From Holacanthus passer (taxonomy: Eukaryota; Chordata; Actinopteri; Pomacanthidae), in the NCBI GenBank assembly GCA_025331565.1, contig JAFREQ010000015.1, forward strand, positions 4,092,001 to 4,156,000: a stretch of DNA of 64,000 nt. The letters are read 5' to 3'. How positions within the stretch are numbered: the first letter of the stretch is position 1; every line of letters starts with the position of its first letter. Made by a program: the position numbers and the translations under genes. Shown here piece after piece: positions 29,301-38,247 of this stretch. Under the pieces are notes generated by a model. That model did no database searches. It was not told the origin of the DNA and worked only from the letters and a program-made list of their open reading frames with translations.

Positions 29301-32300
29301 TATTGTATGCATGTGCTCTAATGGAGTAATTAATGACACTGTAGATATAATGTAAGGAGCTGTATTAGATAAACTGAAACCATGTGAGAACCACCTTAAA
29401 GTGTGTGCTGACATGGTGCTTACAGTGTGTGTGTGCAGGGTGTGGACAGATGTGCCCTGCCAGAGCTCAGGTGGTGATGGCAGCATATGATTACTGCCTG
29501 CATGGTCATGGGAGGGCCAGAGAAGGGGCCTTATCATAGAAGTTTAGAGCAAGAGTGTCAAACCAATTCAGGGAATTACACACATAAACAGACACGTTGA
29601 CAAAATGACGGCTGCGTAATGACTCAACGTAGCACGTTCTCGCCCTGACAAACCACAGCCGCTCTGGAATAAACGGGAAAACACCAACTACATCTCAGTT
29701 CGTACAAATCTCTGAACATATTACTCAGACCGCTGATTAAATTTGTGCATTTGTCACCAGGTTTTGCTTAGGTCTCCAATGAGATGTTATGTGTTTATTT
29801 AAAAAAATCAAGTGAGATTAAGTGGTCAAAAGTTTACATTTTCATGTTTCCCCATTGATCAAGCGGAACCTGTATGAGTAAGTTCAGTTCAGTGGAACGA
29901 GCTGTAAAACATATCGAAACTAATGGAGTAAAAGTCTAACTGGGATTTTAGCTGCTCTAAATAATACGAGTTAGAAATATTGCATGCAGTCCATAATGGA
30001 GAATTGCTAAGTGTGTAATATTAAATAACAGAAATGTTTATGGGAAAGAGATGGACTCACAGTTTTGTGTCCAGCTGCAGCAGAAAGCCCTGCTTATCAT
30101 ACACTGGAGAAGAAAGACAAAAACAGAGATGGAAATGATCCATTACCACACAGGTCAAACGCACAAAGCACAATGGTAGAATGCATGGCATCTTTCGGGG
30201 TTGAAGCTTTATATGGTTGCATCAATAGCTCTGGTCATCCAATCTACATAATTCCAACTATCAGCTCATTAGCTGTAGTTGTGAACAGCCTGTGCAACTT
30301 TTGCAGGGAAAACAATATGGCAAATGTAAAAGAAAATAAGCATTAGAATTAAGGATTTGTGATAAACAAGCGAGGTTAGGGACAAGCCAGCCAAAACAAT
30401 CTGTTGAATTTAAAATAAAGTTAGAAAAGAAGTTAGAGATCACCTATGGACAACCAAAGAGGCAGCCAATAGGTGCCTGGTGAAGTGTTGAGGTAGAAGA
30501 CAGAAGCACAGAAAGCTATTAAATGGAGAAATGAGAGCTTTATTCTGAGTCATTTTAGTATCTGCTGCAGTCTTATATTTCACAATGTTGCTTACATGGT
30601 CTATAAAACACTCAACATATTACATTAATTTCTGTCTGTAAAAAGCTGTAACAGCTGTCTAGCATGACAGAGCATTAGTTGAAAGTAAGAAGAGCGTGGT
30701 ATTACTCCTGTGGTTGCGGATCTTGTCTTCACAGAGAAGCTGGAGGAGAAAGATAAAGAAAAAGAACAATGGGAATGCGTGACGGCTGATTAGGGAAGGA
30801 TCCGAGCACTGCCCTGGAGGATGGGGAATTTGCCATAGCAGCCAAGATGAGTGAGTGTGCGTGTGTGTGTAAGTTATGTTTCTGTTGAGAAGCATAAAAC
30901 AGCCAGAGGGCCAAATCGAGGCAACGGCTTGGGAGAAATTAAAGCGGCAGGGTCCTACCAGTAAGACAAATGTTTGTCTGTGGAACCTCACAGTATTATG
31001 CACAAAAACTCCTGCAGACTGCTTCACTTGCCAACCATTTGTTACTGAGCCAAGACAACAGAGGGCAGTGTTGTATCACACTGCAGCTCCACGTGGAGGA
31101 CAATGGCTGGGCAGTTATAAGTGTTTTATAACTGTAACAACTGGAATTTACATTAAGAAACTTAACTTGCCTTCCCTATTAGTAATAGATCTGGCTGGCA
31201 AAGTTGGCTGACTACTTTTTTTAAATAATTGTCGTAATTGTTGCCCAAATGTGGCTGCTGAAGTATTGCAGGGTTTTAAAGAGGTTATGTCATTTTTCCT
31301 TTAAATGGCAGCAGGACAATAAGGATGGGTAAGGGTTCGATTGGTAGGGCCGCAGATGTACCTGAGCCTACTATTCGTCCCACGGTGATGTCCGTTTCCA
31401 ACTCTGAAACACAAAATGGTCAGTTAGCACCGTTTGAGGTCAGTCTGTTATGGCACTAGTGGACTTGAAAATAAAGCCAACTGCAAATGTCAGAATTTAC
31501 AGAGTAAGAGGAGGAGGAGGAGGAGGAGGAGGAGAAGGTGGAGGAAGAGGAAGAAGAGGAGGAGGAGGAAAGGTTAATAGCTTTAATCCCAGTGGGCTAT
31601 AATTCTGAGTCACTATCTTTATTCAAAGATGGAGAGTCCAATGAAGTGGAAAATTAAGTGCAGAAAGCCCCCATTGTGTTTTCGTGGTTATTATGGTGGT
31701 GGTATATTGAAAGTTACCCATAAGGACTGAATGAGTGAACAAGCACAAACATTTCTGGTAATAAATCATAAAACAAAATGATGATAGGTAGATGAAAGCG
31801 GTAAAAATGGAAAGCTGTCATTGTTGATTTAGTAGAGATTTATATTCCATGGGGAAAAAAACGCCAAAATGAAAATCACCCGTTTCACAATAGTTTGACA
31901 GTCACCCAGAGTAAGTGGGCAGAGTCTCAGTTCCTCTACCTGGAATTCTTTTCACTTCAGCCCCTTTAGTCAGGACTACAGTTGTCTCTTCTGCATCATC
32001 CTCTGAAAACAAAAGGGTTAAGACACTGAAAAAAGATCATCACTGTAGAGCTGTGGAAGTAACTATTATCCATACAACTATTAACCACGACCAAAGCACT
32101 CAGAATATTAAAAATTACGTTTTCAACATCAGCTGCAGCAAAACACACACCGTGGCTATGCACAAAAACAGATGCACACAAAAGGCAGACACAGAGACAG
32201 AAAGAAACAAAACATGAAAAGTTTAATGCTCATCCTCCAATGTGTATCTACCATCACAGTAGCACCATTCATAGAGTACAGTAACAATACAGTATAATGC

Positions 32301-35300
32301 TAAAGAATAAAAGAATGACTTACGACACTGTATAAGTCTGTCTTATTATGGATTTACAGAATAATGTGAAAAATTCTCACTGTTCCTGTAAAACGCTGTG
32401 CTAACAGCTGTGACAGACCCACAGTAAATGACTGTGACTTACTCTGAAAGGGCTGTTTATTATGCTAAGATTTTGGCAACTGCCTCACATTTCCATTTTA
32501 CTTCCCCTTACAGATTAATCATCACAATTTGTTTTATCAAAGAGATAAAAAACTGAGGACCTTCAACAAAGAAGAAACTTCACTTCAAACAAAAAAGCAC
32601 ACAGGTTTGAAAAAATGTCTCTCTCACTTCTATCAAAATAATCAGAGGACAGCTGCCGTGTCATTTCATCCAAAAGCTGATGATTAACACAATAAAAACT
32701 CCAAAGCCCTCTTCAAAACAGAACAGGAACAACAAGTGCTCCTCGTGACAAAAAGATAGCAGAACATTCTGCAAACGCAAACTGCTGTACAAAAACGTGT
32801 TCTTTTCTAATAGGCTGCAGGCACAACACAACTTCTCCACGAGAGGGATTCTGGCACATCAAATTCCCCAAAGAGTAAACGTCTAACTCTGTTCCAGCTG
32901 AAACTATATAGGCGTATGACTACTTCAGCTCTGAGATGAGAGAAGGCAATCCCTGACGTTGAAAACCAAACTGGGGAATATTTAGAGCACGTTCCAGTCA
33001 GCAACTGCTGACCTTACTGCTAATTGAGAACTGATAATGACAGGGGGAAGGGGAATCCCATTTTGAAAGATCATGTATCTTTACAGTAAAAACACACTTT
33101 TGAAAGTTATACACAGAGAATCATAGTGCAGGACTGAAATCAATTGGGTCGAAAGTTGGGGCTTATTGGCTACTGCCACAATTTTGGCTGGTGGAACATA
33201 TTCCTTTCTCACCCTGCAGGTGTTATTTCAAGTGTGACTTAACACCCTGAGGTGGTATTCCTGTTACTATCAGCAGAGAAAACCATTATCAGCGACTACG
33301 CAGTTGGGAGGCTCTGAATTCAAAAGAAAAGTTGGCTGCAACTGCATTATACACCACATCTTTTGACAAGAGTTTAAGATGACAAGTCTCACACAGGTTG
33401 GTCAATCTAATCTAAATGGCTCAGTTACATCAGGGGACTCAAAACACAAAACAGTCCTGAAAAAGTGATGCCATGGCATCAGTGTGTAGAAGAGGTTAGA
33501 GACGGAACATGATAGTCCACATTGTGGTGGATAAATCTGAACTTTTCAACTCATCCTTTCAAAAAGTTCCCAATTCACGCTGCACTTGAATGTGAAAACA
33601 ATTAGCAACAATTAGCACTATTGGTTCTTCTTTGACATTTCCAGCAATTGGCTAACATGAGCCACACCTACATTATTAATAATTATTATTGTTATTTCCA
33701 TCTTCGATAATGACATTTAACTGAATTGAATGTAGGCCAAAGACACACTGCATACATGAAAAGCAAAATATACAATGAATTTATGTATTAAAAATTGCGA
33801 AATAAGCAATTAAAAATTTGGATTACAGACTAAAGTCATCAACATTTGCTGAGATGCTGAAAGAAAAGCCCTGAAATCTCACCTTTTAAGCTTTACATCC
33901 AGACATAACAGTGAAAGAATGAAATCTTTACTGCATTACATATTGATAAAGTTCATCAATTCATGCTGAAGCTAGCCAGCTATCCCAAGTTGTAGCTGGT
34001 CCCCAAGGCGTTACAAAGGATAGGGTGACAATATCCACTGAGGGCAGCTAGCTAATGTTAGCTTAATAACATTAAATTAAACCATTGCGTAGGGTTATAA
34101 AAACCTGAACATTAAAACTCAAATTAGCTGAAGCCTCATTAGGTATAACCAGTGCTGTTGACACAAAGGGTTAACCCTCTCTCTACCTGTCTCTGGGTGT
34201 AACGTATTCACCAACTGATGGGTGAACCTGCGCATTCAGGGTGATGTTTCTCTTTTTGTTTCTCAAGAAGCACCAATCCAAATTGCACTTGGAGTTCTCA
34301 GCAACATGCCCGACCAATGTGAAGTTGATCGGATGAGCGGTTATCAAGAAAAATCGGAGGAAAGATCTATATACAGACAGACAGATTCCTACCATTTTAC
34401 TTGACACTCAAAGCTTCAGTCAAAACAAGCTGGAGCCGATAGACAGTTTGCTTCAATAGCGACATGAGTTCCCAATCATGTCTGTGCCAGCACACATCAT
34501 CGTACTACTTGTACAGCTGCATCATAAGTGCACAAAAACAGCCTGTTTTTTTTTTCACACAGCAGTTCCGCAGGCTGTTCAAATTTATTTCATCGTAACT
34601 GCAGGCTTTAATTATGGTTTCAGAGTAGAATGAGATAGACAACACAACAACACAGCCAGAGATACAAGTGGCAACTAACAGGCCCTTGTGTGCCAGCCAC
34701 AACAATTCTGTACCACATTAACTGAGAGTACTACTGGAGGAGCTCACAAGAGTCAAACATCCACTCCAGCTAACAGAGGAATGACAACGGTCACATGAAC
34801 CTCCTCTGAAAAGCCGCCTTACCACTAAGCAGTTGAGTTCAGTTCAGTTCAGCTTGTTACACATTAGAACAGTTATTGACAGTCCCAGCTAACTGGTCGG
34901 GCTGAGTCATAGGACAGCAAGGGGCAGCAGGAAATGCTGGCTTTGGCCACTGGTTGAAAAAAAGACAGAAATCCAACACTGACATGAAGAAAATGAACAA
35001 AACAGGAGCAGAATTCGACACTCTGATCAATGACAGGCATTATTACTTCTGGATAAACATACATAAACCAGGGGCTAAAGAAGAAGAACCACCTGGTGGA
35101 TCTGCATACAGCAGCTGGTAAAACCCAGCTCCTGTCACAGCCCACAGCCCACAGCCCACAGCAACACACACACACACACACACACTCTCCAGGAAGCTAT
35201 CTTGTTAGGCCACGGGCTTCTTGAAAATACATCCAACCCAGAAACAGTATCATTAAGGCTCATCATTTACATTTTTCACCAGTTTTTAATGCCAAGTAAT

Positions 35301-38208
35301 ACAAGAAGGCAGACATTAAAGAGCCCCCCACACACTAGTGCGGGGATAAGAAAAAAAAAGGTACAGAGTAGCTACAGGGATGCTCTTAATAACTTATGTG
35401 ATGAGCATGGCATAAGCCTCTGTACATTCCATTTGTCCCTAGATCAGTGACTGGGTCTCTTAAACTGTCATGTCAAGAATGAGGAAGAGGGATTATCCAG
35501 ATTTGATCCTCTCTGCGAGACAGCATAGCTTAGCTGACCAGGTCGGAGGGCAGGAGAGACCATGCACATGTTCATCTTTCCCCTCTGATCATCTGTAAGC
35601 CAAACATCTGGCAGCGCAGTAATACAGAAAGCCAATATATCGCACTGCAATCACTCCTCTCCCTTTGCTTTGTGCTACTGAACACACAGCTTGAAAAATC
35701 ACTGTGATATGGACCACAGCAATGATCATCTGTGGCGCACTGTCAGTGATGTGTCACACTCAAGAATAGGAAGGTTTTTTTTAGCAAAATTGAAGAGAAA
35801 TGTTTAGTTAAGCACATCCAGTTATGCAAGAATAGTCACCCATGATAAATATAAACACAGAGTGAAATTTGGATTTATTTATGTCAGACAGTTTGCCAAG
35901 GCCATGTACCGCATCAGTACATCACTAACCATAAGGTAGAGGTGCAGGGCAAGGTCAAATTCAACAATACAGGCAAGTCTGAAATACTTGGCATGGCAAG
36001 AAATTAAGTTGTTGTGTATGGAGAACCTGAGCAACACTGGACAGGTTTCTTACTGAAACACTTACACCTATTTCACTATGAAATGGCCAAGACTTACCAG
36101 ACACATTTAAAGCTTACACAGCGCTGCCTCAACAGCCCTTTCAGACAGTAACATTGAATTCTTCTCTCTGATTAGGTATTGTCTTTTGACATTCACACAG
36201 TTCTGTTATGTTAGAGCTGCATGTTCAAGTATGACAGAATATTTTCACAGACAATGCTTGCGCCACTGGCGCCTGCCACATAAGACAAGGGAAATGTGAA
36301 ATCCTATTTTTCCTCACAGTGGGAGCAGTGCTGGAGAACAGTGAAGAGAAAGTAATGACGCCCAGGAAGAAGAGCATTCTCAGTTCTCTCACAGGCTTTC
36401 CAAGAGACAAAGGTTATTTTGCAGTATAATGTTTGTCTCCACGGCTTGACTGCTGTGCAGAAATATTACTGGGTTCTGTGAAGGCAAATTGCTAGAGCAT
36501 CTTGAATGCACAAAATGTCTCTTTGAAAATGTGACATTGCCGTGTAAAATTTTCACAATATTTAAGAAGTAAGACACGTGTCTGAATTAGATTAGCTTAG
36601 GACTAATATCCCTGATGACAACAGTACAAGAAGAGTCAGCTGCTGATAACTAGCACCGAGGATAAAGTGTTGAATGATGGGCCCACACCAGAGCCTCAGT
36701 CCTGGCTTCAAAGTGCCATCCTGAATGTCGTCCAGAAGCTTGGTCCTGCTACTCAAAATCAGTGCTGCACATGACTGTACTCTATTTTTGCATTACAAAG
36801 GCAGCAGTTGGGAAAAGATTGGACATTCCTCTGTCTAGGACTAATCTAAACAGGTAAACTCTACAACTAAAAGAGAAAAAAATCCAAACTCCAGTTCTAT
36901 GGCAAAACTTTACATTACAGCCAATTTTAAGATATCAAGAACAGAGGGTTTAACATTTTTCTCCAAGCTTCACACTTCAGACAGCAAGCTGTCCCTCTAG
37001 CAAGGGACATCAATCTGGTTCAAAACACTGACATTTGTTTTTTCTGTGCCAAAGGCTGCTCCATGAGAATGTTTTCCTAGAAAATATACTCTGTAGGGGG
37101 CACAGGCAAGAAGTTTCAAAATTGTTAAAGAGAAATCTTCTAGCCCCCTCTGCTGGATTTTGACAGCTGTTTCAGAGCGCCCACACAGTATGATAAAATT
37201 TCTCCCTGTCTTCCATCATCAGTTTGTGGTTTGACCACATATTTTGCCTAAAGAAATATTTCTTCATGAGTGGTGGTGGTAACAGTATACAAACATCCAC
37301 GTCTGTCATCATTACTTTTCTAAATATGGACTCAAAAACTCAGGATACCCAACATTAAAAGGAAATCACACTAAGTCATAGCCAACACTCAAACATAGCA
37401 GGGGTATTTTTAAGTGGAACATGGAAGACATGCCTTCTCAGCATATTATAAAGGGCATTGCGAAACAGCGTTCTAAATTTTGCGTGTTCAGGTTTCATCA
37501 TCTGAGCATGGAAATCTCAAAATGCTATTTCCCCCATCCACAAAAGCAGATGAGAAAGTAAGCACGTTGCTCAAGATGGAACCAGAGAAGACTTTCATCT
37601 ACTCAGTTAACACATAGGTATTCTCACTGTAGCCAAGGCAGATGGCCATCAATAGATTTCCATCTGCGAGTAAAAAACCACAAGGGCTGGTTTTAAGTAG
37701 CAGAGACAGGGCAACTAACACTGGATGCACAAGAAAATCTGATTAAACTCTCCCCACAACATCCTGTGCTCCGGTGAAGTGAATGAAAAACTAATTTAAC
37801 ATCAGGGAGAGGCAGGTTTTGAGACGCCAAAATACAGCTTGACATACTACCGGTTCAGCAGAGAGACTATAAGTAAAAAAAACCAAAACAAAACAACAAA
37901 AACATATTGAAATAGACGGACGGTTAACTGGCAGTCAGCACAGAGAGGCAGACAGCAAAACAGAGACAGGTGTCAGACAGATTTGCTCAATAAAACAGAT
38001 TAAAAAAATATGTGTAGGTTTCAAACGGACTATGAGCTATGACAGATGGATGATCAGGTGATGAATAAATGTTAGAAACAGACTGGAGATGTCACTTACG
38101 AGGCTTCTGGCCCCACACATGTAGATGTAGCTTCCCAGAGGAGTAGTAAATAAAGCCCAGGACCAGCATGGGGCACAGGACGAACAGCAGCTTGTGTGTG
38201 GGCTTCAT
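1951..38208 (-). CDS. st3gal3: ST3 beta-galactoside alpha-2,3-sialyltransferase 3 (complete coding region, 12 coding exons)
   Basis: Type II Golgi membrane enzyme that transfers sialic acid from CMP-Neu5Ac in alpha-2,3 linkage to the terminal galactose of Gal-beta-1,3/4-GlcNAc on glycoproteins and glycolipids. Coding exons (high to low): 38208-38100, 32002-31940, 31403-31362, 30103-30061, 28726-28634, 25303-25209, 19351-19288, 19185-19096, 18873-18687, 6956-6810, 4869-4723, 2040-1951. They total 1170 nt, stay in phase throughout and give 389 residues (human about 375). Seen: short cytoplasmic tail, membrane anchor about residues 7-24, stem, L sialylmotif 171-218 starting CKRCIIVGNGG, S motif about 304-340 (NNGLMGKG to CDEVAVAGFGYD), motif III HYYE at 348-351, VS motif H364-x4-E369. 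Possible N-glycosylation sites are N96-L-S, N185-K-S and N365-I-S. All catalytic motifs are intact. Duplicate teleost copies (a/b) cannot be told apart here. Confidence 0.97.
2041..4722 (-). other. st3gal3 intron between coding exons 11 and 12
   Basis: 2.7-kb intron, GT at 4722 and AG at 2041. AT-rich, with short A/T runs. No coding likeness and no repeat family I recognise. Confidence 0.9.
4723..4869 (-). CDS. st3gal3: st3gal3 coding exon 11 (S motif and motif III)
   Basis: 147-nt exon with acceptor CAG at 4872-4870 and donor GTGAG from 4722. Encodes residues 312-360: NIPTLGTVAITMALHNCDEV then AVAGFGYDMNTP, the rest of the S motif with the conserved Cys at 328, and motif III HYYE at 348-351. 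Phase 0 to 0. Confidence 0.98.
4870..6809 (-). other. st3gal3 intron between coding exons 10 and 11
   Basis: 1.9-kb intron. It holds a GT microsatellite (5244-5275), CA/CT-rich stretches near 5640-5680 and a possible CTCF-type motif near 5384-5402. A 179-codon open frame on the minus strand (6323-5784) has no family likeness and I do not call it a gene. Confidence 0.9.
5244..5275. repeat. (TG)n microsatellite
   Basis: About 16 uninterrupted TG units in an st3gal3 intron. Confidence 0.95.
6810..6956 (-). CDS. st3gal3: st3gal3 coding exon 10 (start of S sialylmotif)
   Basis: 147-nt exon (49 codons) with acceptor CAG at 6959-6957 and donor GTAAGA from 6809. Encodes residues 263-311: GFWKSVAHYVPREP, EIRILNPYFIQEAAF and GLPFNNGLMGKG, nearly identical to the human segment. 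It enters the S sialylmotif, which binds donor and acceptor. Phase 0 to 0. Confidence 0.98.
8306..8335. repeat. (TG)n microsatellite
   Basis: About 15 uninterrupted TG units, followed by GAGTGAGTG, in the long st3gal3 intron. Confidence 0.95.
10836..11013 (+). pseudogene. broken THAP-type zinc-finger sequence (relic of a THAP gene or P-element-like transposon)
   Basis: Frame from 10836 reads TCSVFGCKRRNGEPSCHQ, which resembles the start of fish THAP domains (CSVxGCxxRxxEPSxH, the first two zinc ligands). That frame then hits TGA. In another frame from about 10926, TRVCSSHFT then KIIMKPNAGP matches the second ligand pair (CxxH) and the following KLxLKPGAVP-like segment. The spacing between the Cys pairs is about 25 residues against roughly 35-50 in intact domains, so an internal deletion plus a frameshift is likely. 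No in-frame Met precedes it (TAA four codons upstream). A GTGAGT donor-like site follows at 11014. It lies antisense in an st3gal3 intron. A chance match is possible, but two separate THAP-like blocks in the right order make it unlikely. Confidence 0.55.
12005..12118 (+). pseudogene. possible second exon of the THAP-like relic
   Basis: Open frame between an AG acceptor (ending 12004, after a CT-rich stretch) and a GT donor at 12119. It reads ITQCGSILRPCERLAED then VVVFDVYKEDDSNEADWIPE. The acidic, stop-free sequence flanked by splice-like signals on the same strand as the THAP relic looks like an old exon. I do not recognise the sequence itself, so this is inference only. Confidence 0.3.
13925..13947. 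repeat. (GT)n microsatellite
   Basis: About 11 GT units inside a wider GTGTGAGC/GTGTG-rich stretch. Confidence 0.9.
14791..15055 (+). mobile_element. Tc1/mariner-like deletion derivative, short copy
   Basis: 265-bp element bounded by TA on both sides (14789-14790, 15056-15057). The left end reads CAACCACAATTCC and the right end GGAATCAGGGTTG, inverted copies of each other, which is the terminal form of fish Tc1-like elements. The interior (GTTGGGACAGGAGC, then the CAGGTAAACAGG block) is shared with the copies at 17007 and 43793. No transposase ORF remains. The outer end is joined directly to an inner repeat, removing about 200 bp present in the longer copies. Confidence 0.85.
17007..17479 (+). 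mobile_element. Tc1/mariner-like deletion derivative, longer copy
   Basis: The right end GGAATCAGGGTTA is followed by TA (17480-17481). The interior is about 85% similar by eye to the element at 14791. The left part (about 17007-17205, ending in the CAACACG and AAGTTGGGACAGG block) is the long inverted-repeat segment missing from the short copy. The left terminus is diverged; TA at 17005-17006 is the best guess. Non-coding. Confidence 0.75.
18687..18873 (-). CDS. st3gal3: st3gal3 coding exon 9 (rest of L sialylmotif)
   Basis: 187-nt exon with acceptor CAG at 18876-18874 and donor GTAAGG from 18686. Encodes residues 200-262: RLNEAPVSGYGKDVGTKTT completes the L motif, followed by VRITYPEGA, YEKDSLFVF and DFKWLRQMVFKEKL, close to human ITYPEGAMQRPEQYERDSLFV. 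Ends in phase 0. Confidence 0.97.
19096..19185 (-). CDS. st3gal3: st3gal3 coding exon 8 (first part of L sialylmotif)
   Basis: 90-nt exon with acceptor CAG at 19188-19186 and donor GTAAG from 19095. Encodes residues 170-199: CKRCIIVGNGG, then ILSNKSLGSRIDDYDVVV. This is the first part of the L sialylmotif, which binds the CMP-sialic acid donor. Phase 2 to 2, so skipping stays in frame but removes the donor site. Confidence 0.97.
19288..19351 (-). CDS. st3gal3: st3gal3 coding exon 7
   Basis: 64-nt exon with acceptor CTGCAG ending at 19352 and donor GTAATTG from 19287. Encodes residues 149-169 (ERIIDSILTTTKNYGLG then EELD), aligned to human DNLIKAILSVTKEYRLTPALD just before the L sialylmotif. 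Phase 1 to 2. Confidence 0.95.
21986..22265 (+). mobile_element. old teleost interspersed repeat, interrupted
   Basis: Starts AGGGTTGCAACTGCCGATTA, continues through TCTTCAAATGTCTTG and GATTATCAAAATA, and resumes after an insertion as GTTGTCGATTATTTTTCTGA. This matches a very common fish repeat whose ends carry GGTTGCAACTAACGATTATT-like sequence. I recall the family from many teleost genomes but not its formal name; a non-autonomous DNA element is likely. Confidence 0.6.
22140..22228 (+). mobile_element. 89-bp insertion nested in the older repeat
   Basis: Contains GAAGATGTTTCACTTCTCAT and CAAGCTTCTTCAGTTCTG, a phrase seen in many teleost repeats. It is flanked by GATTATCAAAATA (22127-22139) and GATTATAAAAATA (22229-22241), 13-bp direct repeats with one mismatch, consistent with a target-site duplication. 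Non-coding; family name not known to me. Confidence 0.6.
25209..25303 (-). CDS. st3gal3: st3gal3 coding exon 6
   Basis: 95-nt exon with acceptor CAG at 25306-25304 and donor GTAAG from 25208. Encodes residues 117-148, including KPAPMFLDRNFKR and YLPPFGFKTQ, the well-conserved start of the catalytic domain (human SKPAPMFLDDSFRK and FVPPFGIKGQ). Phase 2 to 1. Confidence 0.97.
25304..28633 (-). other. st3gal3 intron between coding exons 5 and 6
   Basis: 3.3-kb intron with a short poly-A run near 25858-25871. A 158-codon open frame on the minus strand (28457-27981) has no family likeness. Nothing else recognised. Confidence 0.9.
28634..28726 (-). CDS. st3gal3: st3gal3 coding exon 5
   Basis: 93-nt exon with acceptor CAG at 28729-28727 and donor GTGAG from 28633. 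Encodes residues 86-116 (LPPELAYKYGNLSEG then VCKPGYAAAKMTT), matching human LPAELATKYANFSEGACKPGYAS. The N-x-S sequon at residue 96 is shared with human. Phase 2 to 2. Confidence 0.96.
   Translation of the reverse strand, partial: ATRVGIQVWQPQRRSVQAGIRSSQDDHHLS
28727..30060 (-). other. st3gal3 intron between coding exons 4 and 5
   Basis: 1.3-kb intron; no repeats or coding likeness seen. Confidence 0.9.
30061..30103 (-). CDS. st3gal3: st3gal3 coding exon 4
   Basis: 43-nt exon with acceptor CAG at 30106-30104 after a CT-rich tract and donor GTGAG from 30060. Encodes about residues 72-85 (VYDKQGFLLQLDTK), matching human EYDRLGFLLNLDSK. Changes the phase from 1 to 2, so skipping it alone would break the frame. 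Confidence 0.94.
30104..31361 (-). other. st3gal3 intron between coding exons 3 and 4
   Basis: 1.3-kb intron; contains a possible CTCF-type site near 31054-31072. Otherwise nothing recognised. Confidence 0.9.
31362..31403 (-). CDS. st3gal3: st3gal3 coding exon 3 (42-nt stem microexon)
   Basis: 42-nt exon with acceptor CAG at 31406-31404 and donor GTACAT from 31361. Encodes about residues 58-71 (ELETDITVGRIVGS), aligned to the human stem AGQTLGS. Phase 1 to phase 1. A (CCT)n-like tract on the sense strand lies about 100 nt upstream of the acceptor. Confidence 0.88.
31404..31939 (-). other. st3gal3 intron between coding exons 2 and 3
   Basis: 536-bp intron between the two small stem exons, with a purine-rich tract at 31507-31572. 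Nothing else seen. Confidence 0.9.
31507..31572 (+). repeat. (GGA)n polypurine tract (polypyrimidine in the st3gal3 transcript)
   Basis: About 66 nt of imperfect GAG/GGA/GAA triplets with almost no pyrimidines. In the st3gal3 pre-mRNA it is a CCT/CTT tract about 100 nt upstream of the acceptor of the 42-nt exon 3. Such mirror-like tracts can form triplex DNA and bind pyrimidine-tract splicing factors. Confidence 0.9.
31940..32002 (-). CDS. st3gal3: st3gal3 coding exon 2 (stem region)
   Basis: 63-nt exon with acceptor CAG at 32005-32003 and donor GTAGAG from 31939. Encodes about residues 37-57 (QDDAEETTVVLTKG then AEVKRIP), part of the stem between the anchor and the catalytic domain. Phase 1 to phase 1, so skipping keeps the frame. 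The stem is poorly conserved; support comes from the splice sites, the phase fit and the VVL match to human SVVLSF. Confidence 0.88.
35136..35162. repeat. (CACAGCC)n tandem repeat
   Basis: Almost four copies of a 7-bp unit, running straight into the CA microsatellite at 35164. Confidence 0.85.
35164..35185. repeat. (CA)n microsatellite
   Basis: About 11 CA units in an st3gal3 intron. Confidence 0.9.
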
Positions 38209-38247
38209 GGTCTTCAGTCATTCACATGGCACCATCCAGATCGTCAC
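38100..38247 (-). CDS. st3gal3: st3gal3 coding exon 1 (5' UTR end, start codon, membrane anchor)
   Basis: Acceptor CAG at 38250-38248 after a pyrimidine-rich tract, 39 nt of 5' UTR, ATG at 38208-38206, donor GTAAG from 38099. Encodes residues 1-36: a basic start MKPTHK, then the hydrophobic signal-anchor (about 7-24, LLFVLCPMLVLGFIYYSS), then KLHLHVW like the human KLHLLQW. An in-frame TGA at 38220-38218, just upstream, fixes this ATG as the start. Three other AUGs lie within 27 nt upstream. The exon ends in phase 1. Confidence 0.95.

Larger units (their letters stand above)
32003..38099 (-). other. st3gal3 intron between coding exons 1 and 2
   Basis: 6.1-kb intron. Holds a CACAGCC tandem repeat (35136-35162) next to a CA microsatellite (35164-35185), short A/T runs and no coding likeness that I can support. 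Confidence 0.9.

Noticed and set aside
34840..34858. AGTTCAGTTCAGTTCAG as a telomere-like or functional repeat
   Set aside because: Only about three units of a 5-mer; ordinary slippage.
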